The translations under genes and the position numbers were made by a program. Shown here piece after piece: positions 1 to 9,900 of a stretch of 64,000 nt of DNA. The first letter of the stretch is position 1. Every line of letters begins with the position of its first letter. Location: contig OZ029916.1 of the NCBI GenBank assembly GCA_964023275.1, forward strand, positions 14,252,607 through 14,316,606. Reading direction: 5' to 3'. The stretch is from Norana najaformis (Eukaryota; Annelida; Clitellata; Crassiclitellata; Hormogastridae). Under the pieces are notes generated by a model, which made no database searches, was not told where the DNA came from, and saw only the letters and a list, made by a program, of their open reading frames with translations.

Positions 1-51
1 GCCAGTTAGGTGATGTTAGGATAATGGCAGGTTAAGGAAAGCACCACTGAG

Positions 52-110
52 TCCACCAGTAGACCTCCTACTTGGATGGGTGACCGTCCGTTGAATACCC
101 ATCATCCTTT
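52..110 (+). repeat. 5S rRNA-derived SINE head (or 5S pseudogene fragment)
   Basis: The stretch around 69-86 reads TACTTGGATGGGTGACCG, which matches the C-box part of the internal promoter of metazoan 5S rRNA genes, and it is followed by a GAATACC-like segment as in 5S. The sequence before and after is not 5S, so this is a fragment or the head of a 5S-derived (SINE3-type) retroposon rather than a working 5S gene. A weak B-box-like TTTGAACCTC lies near 193. The family assignment is inference. Confidence 0.55.
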
Positions 111-1161
111 TGGGTTCAGTAAATAAGTGGCCTATAAGCGCCAGATGAAGGTTTGAAAGGGTAGTCTTCGGATCGTTGCACGGGGGTCATGTTTGAACCT
201 CAGCCGACGGATCCTTAATTCGATCTCGGGATCACATTTCTAAACAATTACGTTCCTTTGAAATCTAGAGTTAGGCCAGTTCATAAATAACGTAACGTTG
301 ATACACGCTCACTAATTAGGGCAACAATATAGTTATAGCTGCCAACTGGTGACCTGTTTTTTGCAGTTATCCACTGCTAACAATTCCGCACTGGATCCAG
401 TTATCTCTCGTCTTCAAGGCGTCGTAACAGCAGGTACAACAATTGCTCTAGTCTTCTAAGGTAAACAGTGAAGTATAGGTTATGCCCAGGCATAGCCTAA
501 CAGAACGGAATGGATATATAGAGCCCACGGTCTTTCATCAAACTCACGTAACACCTTTGCAATTGTGTGCGCTCTGTTACTTAGTTAATCTACAGGTCTT
601 TCACTGGTTTTAAACTTGTTGGTCCTTATATTCTATTAGATTATGAAAGACTCGTTTGAAATGCGTCACAGAATTGTGGCTTTATTTTCACTAACCGCAG
701 TAGACACACACACACAAACACACACACGGCATAAATGACACGCCTAGTCCCAAGGCACATCACAGATGTGTGACGAAGGTTAATCAAGTTAATGATTCCA
801 CCAATCGTCTGGAATTCCGATGCATGCATTAACAAACTTACACTGTCTGCTAACTGCAGACACTAGTGTTACTAGAAAACTTAACAGTTCGATGTCTGGG
901 AAGTGAACACATTCCGTGTCGCCTACTGCCAGACAATCTTGTCTAATTACTACAAATCGTGCACAAGATTGTCTGACAGCAGGTTATAACTAATGTGCTT
1001 TATACCTAAAATTTATGCCTATGAGGTTTCTGGCTACTATCAAAGTATCTGCTGTTTTAGGCTTTCTAAAGTATAGCAACAAACAACTTAAACAAAAACC
1101 TGCAACTTCAGTTGTCAGTTATGGCCGCTTCATTGTTTCTTGGTATTTTGTCATATGCAAG
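111..1161. other. Non-coding stretch, no gene recognised
   Basis: No coding exon is recognisable. It contains a short CA-rich microsatellite (about 703-727) and a pyrimidine-rich run up to the carbonic anhydrase exon at 1162, so most of it is probably intron of that gene. Confidence 0.5.
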
Positions 1162-1319
1162 GAGAACCAATGAATATACCATATGTCGATATGCGAGCTC
1201 TATTACCACTGGACACTTCGCGATATTACCGTTACTTGGGGTCGCTTACAACACCTCCCTGTTCAGAAAGTGTAATCTGGAGTGTCTTCGAAGCCAACCC
1301 ACATATTTCTTCTAGCCAG
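1162..1319 (+). CDS. Alpha-carbonic anhydrase, penultimate exon (partial gene)
   Basis: Alpha-carbonic anhydrases hydrate CO2 to bicarbonate at a zinc centre. This exon encodes the family signature LGSLTTPPCSESVIWSVF, which contains the Thr-Thr-Pro-Pro-Cys segment lining the active site and the following Val-Ile-Trp strand. The splice acceptor is TGCAAG|GAG and the donor is CAG|GTAATG. The length, 158 nt, is close to the equivalent vertebrate carbonic anhydrase exon. It enters in phase 2 and ends on a complete codon, compatible with the exon starting at 1510. The zinc-binding histidines lie in earlier exons, outside the window to the left, so catalytic competence cannot be judged. Confidence 0.88.
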
Positions 1320-1509
1320 GTAATGTATTATTCTAACTAAATGTTTCATTTAAATAAACTTTGATACTAATCTTCCCTTTGTATTAATTTAATACATGTA
1401 TTTTGGTGCAAACTTAAATCAAACAGGCCTAGCAAAATGTAAAGTGCAACACTTTACCAACTTTTTAAACTTTTGCAAAGTTCCGTAAATGACGTCATTT
1501 TGTTTGCAG

Positions 1510-1719
1510 CTGAATGAATTTCGCAAACTGCAGGAGTTAATAGAAGCCAATGGCAAGATTGACTTCCTGATGGACAACTGGAGAGCAACGCAGCTTCTGC
1601 ATGGCAGAACAGTTCAACGCAGCTTCATAACAAGTGGCACTGACTTAGGCTTCAGTATGATGCCTCCTCAACTGGGATTGATCATGACAATGGGAGTTAT
1701 GCTGCAGATTCATATTTGA
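1510..1719 (+). CDS. Alpha-carbonic anhydrase, C-terminal exon
   Basis: Preceded by TTGTTTGCAG acceptor. The encoded LNEFRKLQEL, then DNWRATQLLHGRTVQRSF, is the conserved C-terminal end of the alpha-carbonic anhydrase fold (family pattern: N-x-R-x-x-Q-x-L-x-x-R-x-V). The frame joins in phase 0 to the exon ending at 1319. About 20 residues beyond RSF (rich in Met and hydrophobics) run to a stop at 1717-1719; they may be the real tail or read-through past an unrecognised donor. There is no clear GPI or transmembrane signal, so the subtype (cytosolic, secreted or membrane) is undetermined. Confidence 0.82.
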   Translation: MNEFRKLQELIEANGKIDFLMDNWRATQLLHGRTVQRSFITSGTDLGFSMMPPQLGLIMTMGVMLQIHI

Positions 1720-2489
1720 AGGGACTCAACTGTTTCGATATGCATTTATTGCTGCATTAGTTTGCATTCTTTTATTATATCTGCACTTGCGCTAGCGCTA
1801 ACAGTTGGCTCAGATTGGTAACATTGTGTGCAATGCATATTATGCCTTCAGCACTCACTGGTATACTAACAATACAAAGTGTACTTTACAAGCAAGTATC
1901 TGGGTAAGTAACATGGGTAATATAACAGTTCAACAATTTTTCTAACATAGTGGACAACTGCCCTCATGTGGGTTAAGAAGCCAGTCTTGTTTATTGGACA
2001 TGCTATAAAGTGATTACATGTATTATAAATTTAAAAAAAAATTCAAATTGTATGTTTCTTTGGTAACAAAAGTAACTACGTGTAAACGACTATATTAACT
2101 TGAGTTAAAACTTGAGTTAAAAACCTGGGTATTTGTTTCAGTGGCCCAAAACTAAATTGTGTGGAATGGTAACCCTCTATTTTAGGTGCTTTTATTATTG
2201 GTAAAACCAATGACCGTATTAAATTATATTACGTGCTACTCTACTTTATTTCGACCAACTGGTGATCTTTGTATCTCCTACAGCACCAGTTATGTGCAGG
2301 GCAGGCATTCGTCTGTAGCATTCGGCTGTTGGCAAAGCTTTCCAGTGATGGATTCTGTCGACGCCACTTCCAGAATCACCACTGCATCGTCGAAATCCAG
2401 ATTTCCTGAATGCAGTTGGTATGCATTAAAAATACCAATAATGTACGTAATAATCTGTTATGGAGAAACTCAATGGTGACTCTATACAG
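1720..2489. other. Non-coding stretch downstream of carbonic anhydrase
   Basis: Mostly AT-rich sequence with no recognisable exon, RNA gene or element. It probably holds the carbonic anhydrase 3' UTR or a further intron; I did not identify a convincing polyadenylation signal. Confidence 0.4.
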
Positions 2490-2776
2490 GCAGGCATTAG
2501 TCAATTTCTCCATCGGCCTTTCACTCAAAACTGAAAACATTACTCTCCGATCCAATCCTCACACCCCTTCTTCCTCTTATCTCTCTCTCTCCTCTCCAAT
2601 CCCAAACGCCATCCCCCATAGCTGCCACGCTGTCTCTCCGTCAGACTTTTAGACCTTGACCTGGAACCGAACCCTTTTGCCTACAGATTTTGTTTTGACT
2701 GAGCGCCTGAGAATAAGCTGATCCCCGCGACGTGGCTTTCGTTGAGGGCTGTAGAAATCTCGGAATTACGATATAC
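2490..2776 (+). mobile_element. CR1/L2-type LINE, 3' fragment (tail type ATTACG)
   Basis: A decayed ORF end followed by a 3' UTR that recurs four more times in this window (15806-15960, 16335-16438, 36553-36700 and 46200-46347). Shared blocks are the segment near 'ACTGAGCGCCT...AATAAGCTG', then 'CTTTCGTTG..GC.GTAGAAATCTC', and a terminal ATTACG-type repeat, here reduced to one unit. The 5'-truncated form with a short terminal repeat is typical of CR1-group retrotransposons. Confidence 0.7.
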
Positions 2777-5049
2777 AGTACATGGACGCAGGCTCCAGAA
2801 ATTTTTGCAAGGGACAAAACCAAGCAGCACAGAAATCATGCACATGTAAGCTGCACGACAGTTTTACTATTTGCAGTTACATCAGCATCATCAACATATT
2901 CTCTGCCCTCCATGCAGTAATGTTTTCTGTTTCTTTAAGTTAGGCCTACTCTCGGCTTCTTGGCTTTCTTCTTCATAATTATAATCTTAAACTAAAGGGC
3001 TTAACACGAGGAAGATAAAGCAGATTTCTAGCGAATTTTACATCGACTTGCCTACGGTGAAATATCATACTCGATTAATCAGATCAATTCTATAAATTGG
3101 TGAAAGTTTCATCGTTATGGTTCTAGCTGATTTCTACGCCAAGTCACATCAGATCAATAACGAAGTCGTAGGCCCCTATACTGTATTATCTTGTCCTAAT
3201 ATTATTTTCCAGATAGGCTACAAAAGTCTGTGGGTTAAAATTACAACGTTCTCCGATTATTCCAGAGATGGCGTTGTCACCTCTAACTGTACTAAGTGGA
3301 TCTTCCAGCAAACATGAACGTCTCTGGTGAATACATACTGCAGATTGTTTGGTAACAAAGCAATTATTCTGAATATACCCGTTTATACAGTAGTTATTAG
3401 TCAAACTGGCTGTAGGTGACAGCGAATGAGGTTTGACACCAGACAGTTCATGTCTACGAACATTTTAGTCACACTAATGACTGCTATTATCAGACATCAA
3501 TTTTACGACTGTACATAAAATATGCCTTAGCATATAACCATAGTACTGCATCTCTTTAAAGAAGTTGACTGCATGTTGATAAAGGTTCATCCATGTAGGA
3601 CGTCCGCAAAAATGACCTACATTGGACCCCTTCCTCCCTTGTCCACATTTGACATTACCCTCCCTGCTCCCTTTGCCGATGTAGGCCAACCAGTGGGATA
3701 CTAAGGCACAGTTTAGGCTATCCTGTTGATCTTGCAGGACTAACAGCGCTATATGAGTTTCCTGATTAGATTAAACAAGTGACCCATGAAACTTCCAAGC
3801 GTCCAAGGTTCCTTTACAAAATATGGAATGAAATTAACAAATTCCAGTGAGCAGCTTTGCTCTCATTAAAAAGGAACTTTTCAGCACAACAGTGTGTAAA
3901 AGCAATTTGCCACAATAGCGCCAAGTCCTACTAAAAACGTCACTCATGAAAATGTCAAATAGCATAGATAGAAACATTCGCTCATCATTCTAAAATGGCA
4001 AAGGCAAGGACTTCACTTCGTCGTAACATGTGTCGTACAAATCCTTATAGTCTTCCTGTGACTTGATCATCAATGCACAAGTCTGTCTGTGTGAACCACA
4101 TGCACCACCCAACCCCTAAAAGTAACAGAAATCACACCTTTGAGAATTTATTGCCATCAGCACTATGTCCTTTGAGCTAATGGAGTTAAAATCAGTTCTA
4201 AACTCAAGTCAATGATGTCATCATTGCTCAGGACTATCAGGATTATTTCTGTCAATACAACAATAGCCATTATAGTACCATATCCACTTGATATCCAAGA
4301 TATAAAACTTTTAATTTGGTGAAGCCTTTGTTCATCTGATTCATATTTTATAAGCAATTTTACAGTTTAAGTTTTTTCACTTAAAAATAGCACTTATTTT
4401 ATGGATCCAAAATTTTTTTTAATCATACAAATCCACCAGAGCTGATGTTACATTGGTTTTTAAATAATTTTTGTTTTCACCCTAAATTCTGAATTTTGTC
4501 AGTTTTTTCATAATATAAACTAATGATTTTTATTTATGGTTGAATTTGGCATATCTGAGTTATTAAAGACTAAAATAGTTTGTAAAGATTTTTAAGTTAC
4601 AAAATTGTAGACAAAATATGTTGGCAAATTTTTTGCACCAAACTTAAAATATCATTCAAATTTGGTGATAGTTTTGAAATGGCTAAACAGTGTTGTGTTG
4701 TTTAAGGAATAAACTGCTTAAAAATCATTCAAAAGTTGTCAACCAAACAGAATATTATGCATTTTTATATTTTTGTCCTAACAACAAATTTTAGGTCAGT
4801 TTTGATTGCTTGCAGCAAGAGAGGGCACACCCTGATCCACATCCAATCTTGATCCACACCATGCACAAACACTGACCAATGCGAGTATACTGTATTCTGC
4901 ATTAAGAAACAAAGTATAAAAGAAGCTAGACCCTGAATATGTTGGGTGTCGCCTGCAGTAATGGAGTACTGGCAATTTGGTCGCTTTCAAACCATTAAAG
5001 AGTTGAGATCTAAGTGCCATAACCATCCACATCAAATTTTAAGTAAATT
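2777..5049. other. Non-coding stretch, no gene recognised
   Basis: Several short open frames exist, but none resembles a known protein or has credible splice borders. The part from about 4360 to 4790 is strongly AT-rich. It may include the 3' part of NHP2, which runs towards it on the minus strand, but the missing last NHP2 exon was not found here. Confidence 0.4.
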
Positions 5050-5059
5050 TGGGGTTTTG

Positions 5060-5965
5060 CGTTCTGTCCCCATTCCTATTTGCCATTGTCATGGATTACA
5101 TCATGAAAAGAGCGATGAACGAACCTATTTTCGGTATAAGATGGAGACAGGGGAGACTGAGGGATGTGGACTTCGCAGATGACATAGCCCTGCTAAGTGA
5201 AACACACATGGATATGCAGAGGATGACTATGAGGTTACAGGAGATGGGGGAGGGGGTAGGACTATGCATCAACAGTGCGAAAACAAAGGCCATGATCGTC
5301 GGAGATATGGAGCACTCAAACATCAGGATAGGTCAGGAAACTATAGATTATGTTAGCAATTTCCCATACCTGGGAAGTTTTATGGAGAGGGATGGAGGCG
5401 TAGAGATGGATGTAAAGACAAGGATCGGCAAGGCTGCATCAGTTTTTCAGAGAATGAGGACAGTATGGAGATCGGGAGCGTTGAGAAGAGATGCAAAGAT
5501 ACAGTTGTACTCGACACTGGTGTTGCCTGTGGTGTTATATGCGAGTGAGACTTGGAAGACAACGGTGAAGATAACAAAACAACTAAATGTCTTTCATAGG
5601 AGGTGCCTACGATCCATACTGGGCATCTCATGGAGGGACCACGTCAGAAATGAGGAGGTGCTGAGGATGGCGGGATCGCAGGATCTTGAATATATCATCG
5701 CGGGGAGAAGAGGAAGGTTGGCCGGACACATTCTTAGACTACCGAAGGAGAGAATTGCGAGGACGGCGATGGATTGGGTACCGGAGGGTGGAAGACGTAA
5801 AAGGGGACGACCGAGAAACACTTGGAGGCGAGCTTTCAAGGGAGATCTGGAGCGGATGGGATTGGGCTGGGACGAGGCGATGGCTGGTGAACGCGTGGAA
5901 TGGCGAAGGCTTGTCGACCAATGCTCCGATCGGAACAGGAGGATCTAAGTCTAAGTCTAAGTAAG
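5060..5965 (+). mobile_element. 5'-truncated non-LTR retrotransposon with perfect 10-bp target duplication
   Basis: The insertion is bounded by the direct repeat TGGGGTTTTG at 5050-5059 and 5966-5975. It starts inside the reverse transcriptase and ends with the terminal repeat TCTAAG x3 then TAAG, a tail typical of LINEs that reverse-transcribe from a short 3' repeat. The open reading frame is unbroken from the truncation point to its stop, and the target duplication is perfect, so this is the youngest-looking LINE copy in the window. A decayed relative with the same kind of TAAGTAAGT end lies at 18290-18990. Confidence 0.88.
5061..5948 (+). CDS. Reverse transcriptase C-terminal fragment of LINE
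   Basis: Encodes about 295 residues of a non-LTR reverse transcriptase. It begins at the conserved VLSPFLFAIVMDYIMKRA block, followed by the catalytic box DVDFADDIALL (the paired aspartates bind metal). After it come the thumb and the C-terminal region with YLGSFMERDGG, the VLYASETW motif and a basic Gly-Arg-Pro-Arg segment near the end. There is no native start codon because the element is 5'-truncated; the fingers domain and endonuclease are missing. It is not a host gene. Confidence 0.85.
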   Translation, partial: VLSPFLFAIVMDYIMKRAMNEPIFGIRWRQGRLRDVDFADDIALLSETHMDMQRMTMRLQEMGEGVGLCINSAKTKAMIVGDMEHSNIRIGQETIDYVSNFPYLGSFMERDGGVEMDVKTRIGKAASVFQRMRTVWRSGALRRDAKIQLYSTLVLPVVLYASETWKTTVKITKQLNVFHRRCLRSILGISWRDHVRNEEVLRMAGSQDLEYIIAGRRGRLAGHILRLPKERIARTAMDWVPEGGRRKRGRPRNTWRRAFKGDLERMGLGWDEAMAGERVEWRRLVDQCSDRNRRI

Positions 5966-5975
5966 TGGGGTTTTG

Positions 5976-6880
5976 AATATATAGAGCGTCAAACAACCTT
6001 TTTATCTTTGCTTAAGCCATGTATGTATGCATGTATTGTGCAACCAGACATATATACTATAGTGCCTTTTAAGTCCCTCACAAAAGCGCTGCCGTGCAAG
6101 CCTAAATGATAACGCTAAAGTCAATAAGAACAAAAGTTAATCAACAAGTGAACAGCGCTCAGATAACTAGAAGAGTCACCACTGGCAAGCTCCTGCAGAC
6201 AAGCAGAATCTAACTGACAGATTCCCAACCACAGCTGATAGTAGACAACATGTTCAGAGTTCCTGGACCACGTAGTGTCAAAGAAGAGGAGGGATGACAG
6301 GTGATGAGCCTTGCAACACATGAACCCAAACGCCAGCAGTCGCAGATGGTGACAGACACTGCATCTGGACATCCCTCACCTCTCAGGTTTATGGAGGAAG
6401 ACATTCTTCAGTAGCCAGCCAATTGGACATGGAGCGTATTCATAGTAGAATGGTCAGCCACAAATCAAGGACTGTCTTGGCCTTTCCAACTGGAGCTGGA
6501 CACTGTCCAGGAAGTAACCTGAAACCCCTAAGTCGGAAGAGTCCACTGACAGTACACAAGACTTCGATAACGTACACCCAAACACTGAACAAAACACTCA
6601 AAAACACAGTAGAGCAGAGAAATAACTCCAAATACACATACTAGGTTACATTAGAAGTCCGAACAAATGAAAATTATCAAGCAAAATCTGCATACATGTG
6701 ACCAACTAATTCATCACAAATGACACACTAGGAAAAGATGTGCCATCTTGGCAACATGTGCCACTGAGCATAGACTGTGCCATCCTATCTCTGATGCAAC
6801 TGCAATCCAAACTATGGATTTTCAGCTCAAGCACAAACACAACAGCATCCACTGAACACAATACAAAATTACAAGATTAC
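5976..6880. other. Non-coding stretch before NHP2 exon 3
   Basis: No exon or element recognised on either strand. The expected last coding exon of NHP2 (roughly 130 nt, encoding the end of the L7Ae fold) was looked for on the minus strand here and not seen. Confidence 0.4.
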
Positions 6881-6986
6881 CTCTTTTGATGGAACATAGC
6901 AGTAGGGTATTTCTTTCTCCTCACATAACACAGGCATGTGACAAATGACATCAATTGGATTTGTATCACCAGCCAGAATAACAATC
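6881..6986 (-). CDS. NHP2: NHP2 exon 3
   Basis: 106 nt, acceptor TTACAG|GATTG and donor AAAGAG|GTAATC. Encodes IVILAGDTNPIDVICHMPVL, then CEEKEIPYCYVPSKE, the central beta strand and helix of the L7Ae fold. It ends on a full codon, so at least one further exon is expected downstream (lower coordinates). Confidence 0.88.
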
Positions 6987-9900
6987 CTGTAAGTTAAATT
7001 ACATTTGCTTACTATTACTAATTAACATCTAGTATAGCTCACAGATCTGTAAAGATTTCACTTATGGTTTGGCCAGATGATAACAGACTGACTAAAACCC
7101 AGTAGAGTTTCTGCTAAAGATAACAAACTCCATATAAAAGACAACAAAACCAGTAAACAAATTAAATTGCACACCTATCTGAATCAGGAAGGTTTTGGAC
7201 CATACTGGGGCAGTCACTGGTTGTTCTGAGAAAGACCAGCTGAAGTGGTTATGTGTATGCTTGTCCCAGCACGGAATTAAAAATCTTCATACAGGTAAAA
7301 AAACTTGGATCTGACCCTTGTGTCAGGTTGGTCAGAAGAGCTTAATTCCCAGTATAGAGCAAATACCAAACTGTCCTTTTCGTGCTCTTCAAAAGAGTAA
7401 ACAGAACAGTCAGTTTCTGTCACGGCTTCTGAATAAATGTCTTAAACAGGTTCTTTAAAAACATTCTCTCACAATGCAACCACTGCCTAGCATAGTATTG
7501 TGCACAAAAATTACAGCACATTTTAGCTGACAAACTGAAAAGGAAAGGCGTTAAAAGGCACTCTTAATCCTCTGAGGACTAATGCTCACATGGGTGAGTA
7601 AGAAATCAGCTACTGTCTTACCTTACCCCACTGAATAAAGATGCATCATGAGCCTCAACACTTGACAGACAGAATACAAACCCTTTTTCTCCTTTTCTAA
7701 TAAATTTCTGCACTTCACGAACTCCTTTCCTTAGCTGCTTGTGTTTCTGAGCTAAACAGCAGAAAATAAATCATAACATTGAATTAACAACAAATACAAT
7801 TTAACACATTAAACAGTTTAGAATTTAACATATTAAAACTGTTTAAAATTTAACGCATTAAAACTGTTTAGAATTTAATGCATTAAAACTGTTTAGAATT
7901 TAATGCATTAAAACTGTTCAGAATTAAGTAGTCACATATATCATCCGGGCTGCAACTGATGATACGAATCACTCAAATAGACAGGTGGGCTCAGCTAAAG
8001 TCATTCCTAACAATCTATTTATTAGTAATAGTGGACCACTTTGTAACGTTTAAGAAAGACTGACAAGAATTTTGGATCTTTTACATAAAGTATGATAAGT
8101 TACAAAAAGTATGGTAATAACAAATCATATAACAACTGTCTACCAAAAACACTGTTCAACAAACATGACCTATTCTGACCAAATGAGTCTTAAGCCGGAT
8201 TTTTCACATTTTCAGAATTGTATTCAATCAAATAGTGCATTCAATTCTGTTTAAAATTATATGTCATCTACATAATAGCTTAAATGTATGTAAATGTAAA
8301 CCTCCGAAGTATTTCCAAAGATACTGGCCGAATATCATATCAAGACTGTCAAATTTATAATTTCCAGAAAATGTACATTTTCAGTGGCAAGCATTACCAG
8401 TATCTTCTGGTAAACCAATACTTAAAATGCCCCCATTTGAATGAAATTTGGCAAAAATCTTGGGAACAGCATGGCAAATATGCCATACAAATATGAGCAA
8501 CATATTTGTATGGCGTTTGAAAACATTGCACAAGTTTGAAGTATATCATAAATTTCATTAAACTGCTAACAACACAACAATAAATATTTACCATTACGCC
8601 AGCACCGTTTGCTTCCACTGGTTGACTGACATAAATGTTGAGGTATTTTGCACAAACTTCTAGGGATGCATCTTATTTAACAGTGTGACTTATGTGCAGA
8701 AATTTTATAAATTCTTTGTGACAGCCCTTGGCTGCTAGCCTGCCTCGTCCTGCCTAGAAATCTGTCTATGGGTGCGTCTTATATACCAATGTGACCTATA
8801 TACTGACTATACAAAAATTAAGGTGACTTATAGTCCGGAAAACACAGTTCCTGTCCCATAGAGTAACTGCCTTTACGTCATGTGAGGTGTACTGATCAGA
8901 CGGAGAACGTCAATGAAAATTTTATTTTAGCATGTTAAATTACCACATTTTCATGCATATAACCACATGTTATATCAGATTTTTACAAACCCTGCACCCC
9001 CCTACTGGTTATCTTGGCGTGTGGGTCATGAGTTTATTTTACACAGATGGCTGCCATAAGCTTATTGTATTTTCCAAAAGGACATATAATGATGGTACCA
9101 TAAGCAGTGGAACACTACTAAATGAATTTGCGACAACCAGCAAAATTATAAATGACTGCTAAAGATAACATTCGTTCTGATTCAATTATTTTTTACACAT
9201 TCCCAACTAAAGATTCATAAATTTTGTCGTACATTGCATTCATATCAGATATGATTTCACAATGCTACTTTACAATAACAACTGGCCCAAGGAAACTAAA
9301 TATAGCAGCTATAGATAGTATACACCAGTAGAATACTCTCAAATTAATAAAAAAAATGCTTTATTAGTACAAGAATGAATAATCCTTCAGAATGCCTACC
9401 GTCCTGCGTGTATGGTGAGTCTATATCCTCTGCAGTGGCAGTAGTCAGTCCCCTTATGGACAGAGGGTTGAACTCTGCCAGAACCACCCTCTGCTTTGCC
9501 ACCTGAGCCTATGTGCCGGGGTAACTGGCCTTGACACCAGCAGCTTAGGCAGGCGACACCATTTCGGAATTGGTTCATCCAGGATGGTTGCCGGCTCAGC
9601 AAACTTCGCAAGCAGCTGGTCAATATACTAATCCATTGCACGCGCTATGCACCTTCCCCTGTGCGGGCGTCTGTTCAGTTGGAAGTTGGTCCTTAGGAGC
9701 TTGCCAGGAACCTGCACAAAACACCTCTTGGTGTGGTTCCCAATATTGCTCAGCCTCTGCCCTGCCTACCTGGCATCACTTTGTGGACACAGCATAATCG
9801 TCGCATGCAAACCAACATCACAGCCCTGGCAGGGTATTGATACAGCTAGGCTTTTCCTAATCTTGGTGTGGTGGAACACACAGCGCCCATACAGACAGGG

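Noticed and set aside
52-110. Possible functional 5S rRNA gene
   Set aside because: Only the internal promoter part matches; the 5' half and 3' end do not.
5096-5996. Several open frames antisense or shifted relative to the LINE reverse transcriptase
   Set aside because: Shadow frames of the real ORF; low-complexity and without motifs.
1-6880. Candidate last exon of NHP2
   Set aside because: I looked on the minus strand for a segment encoding the LGAAAGS...TCVIM part of the fold and found none convincing.
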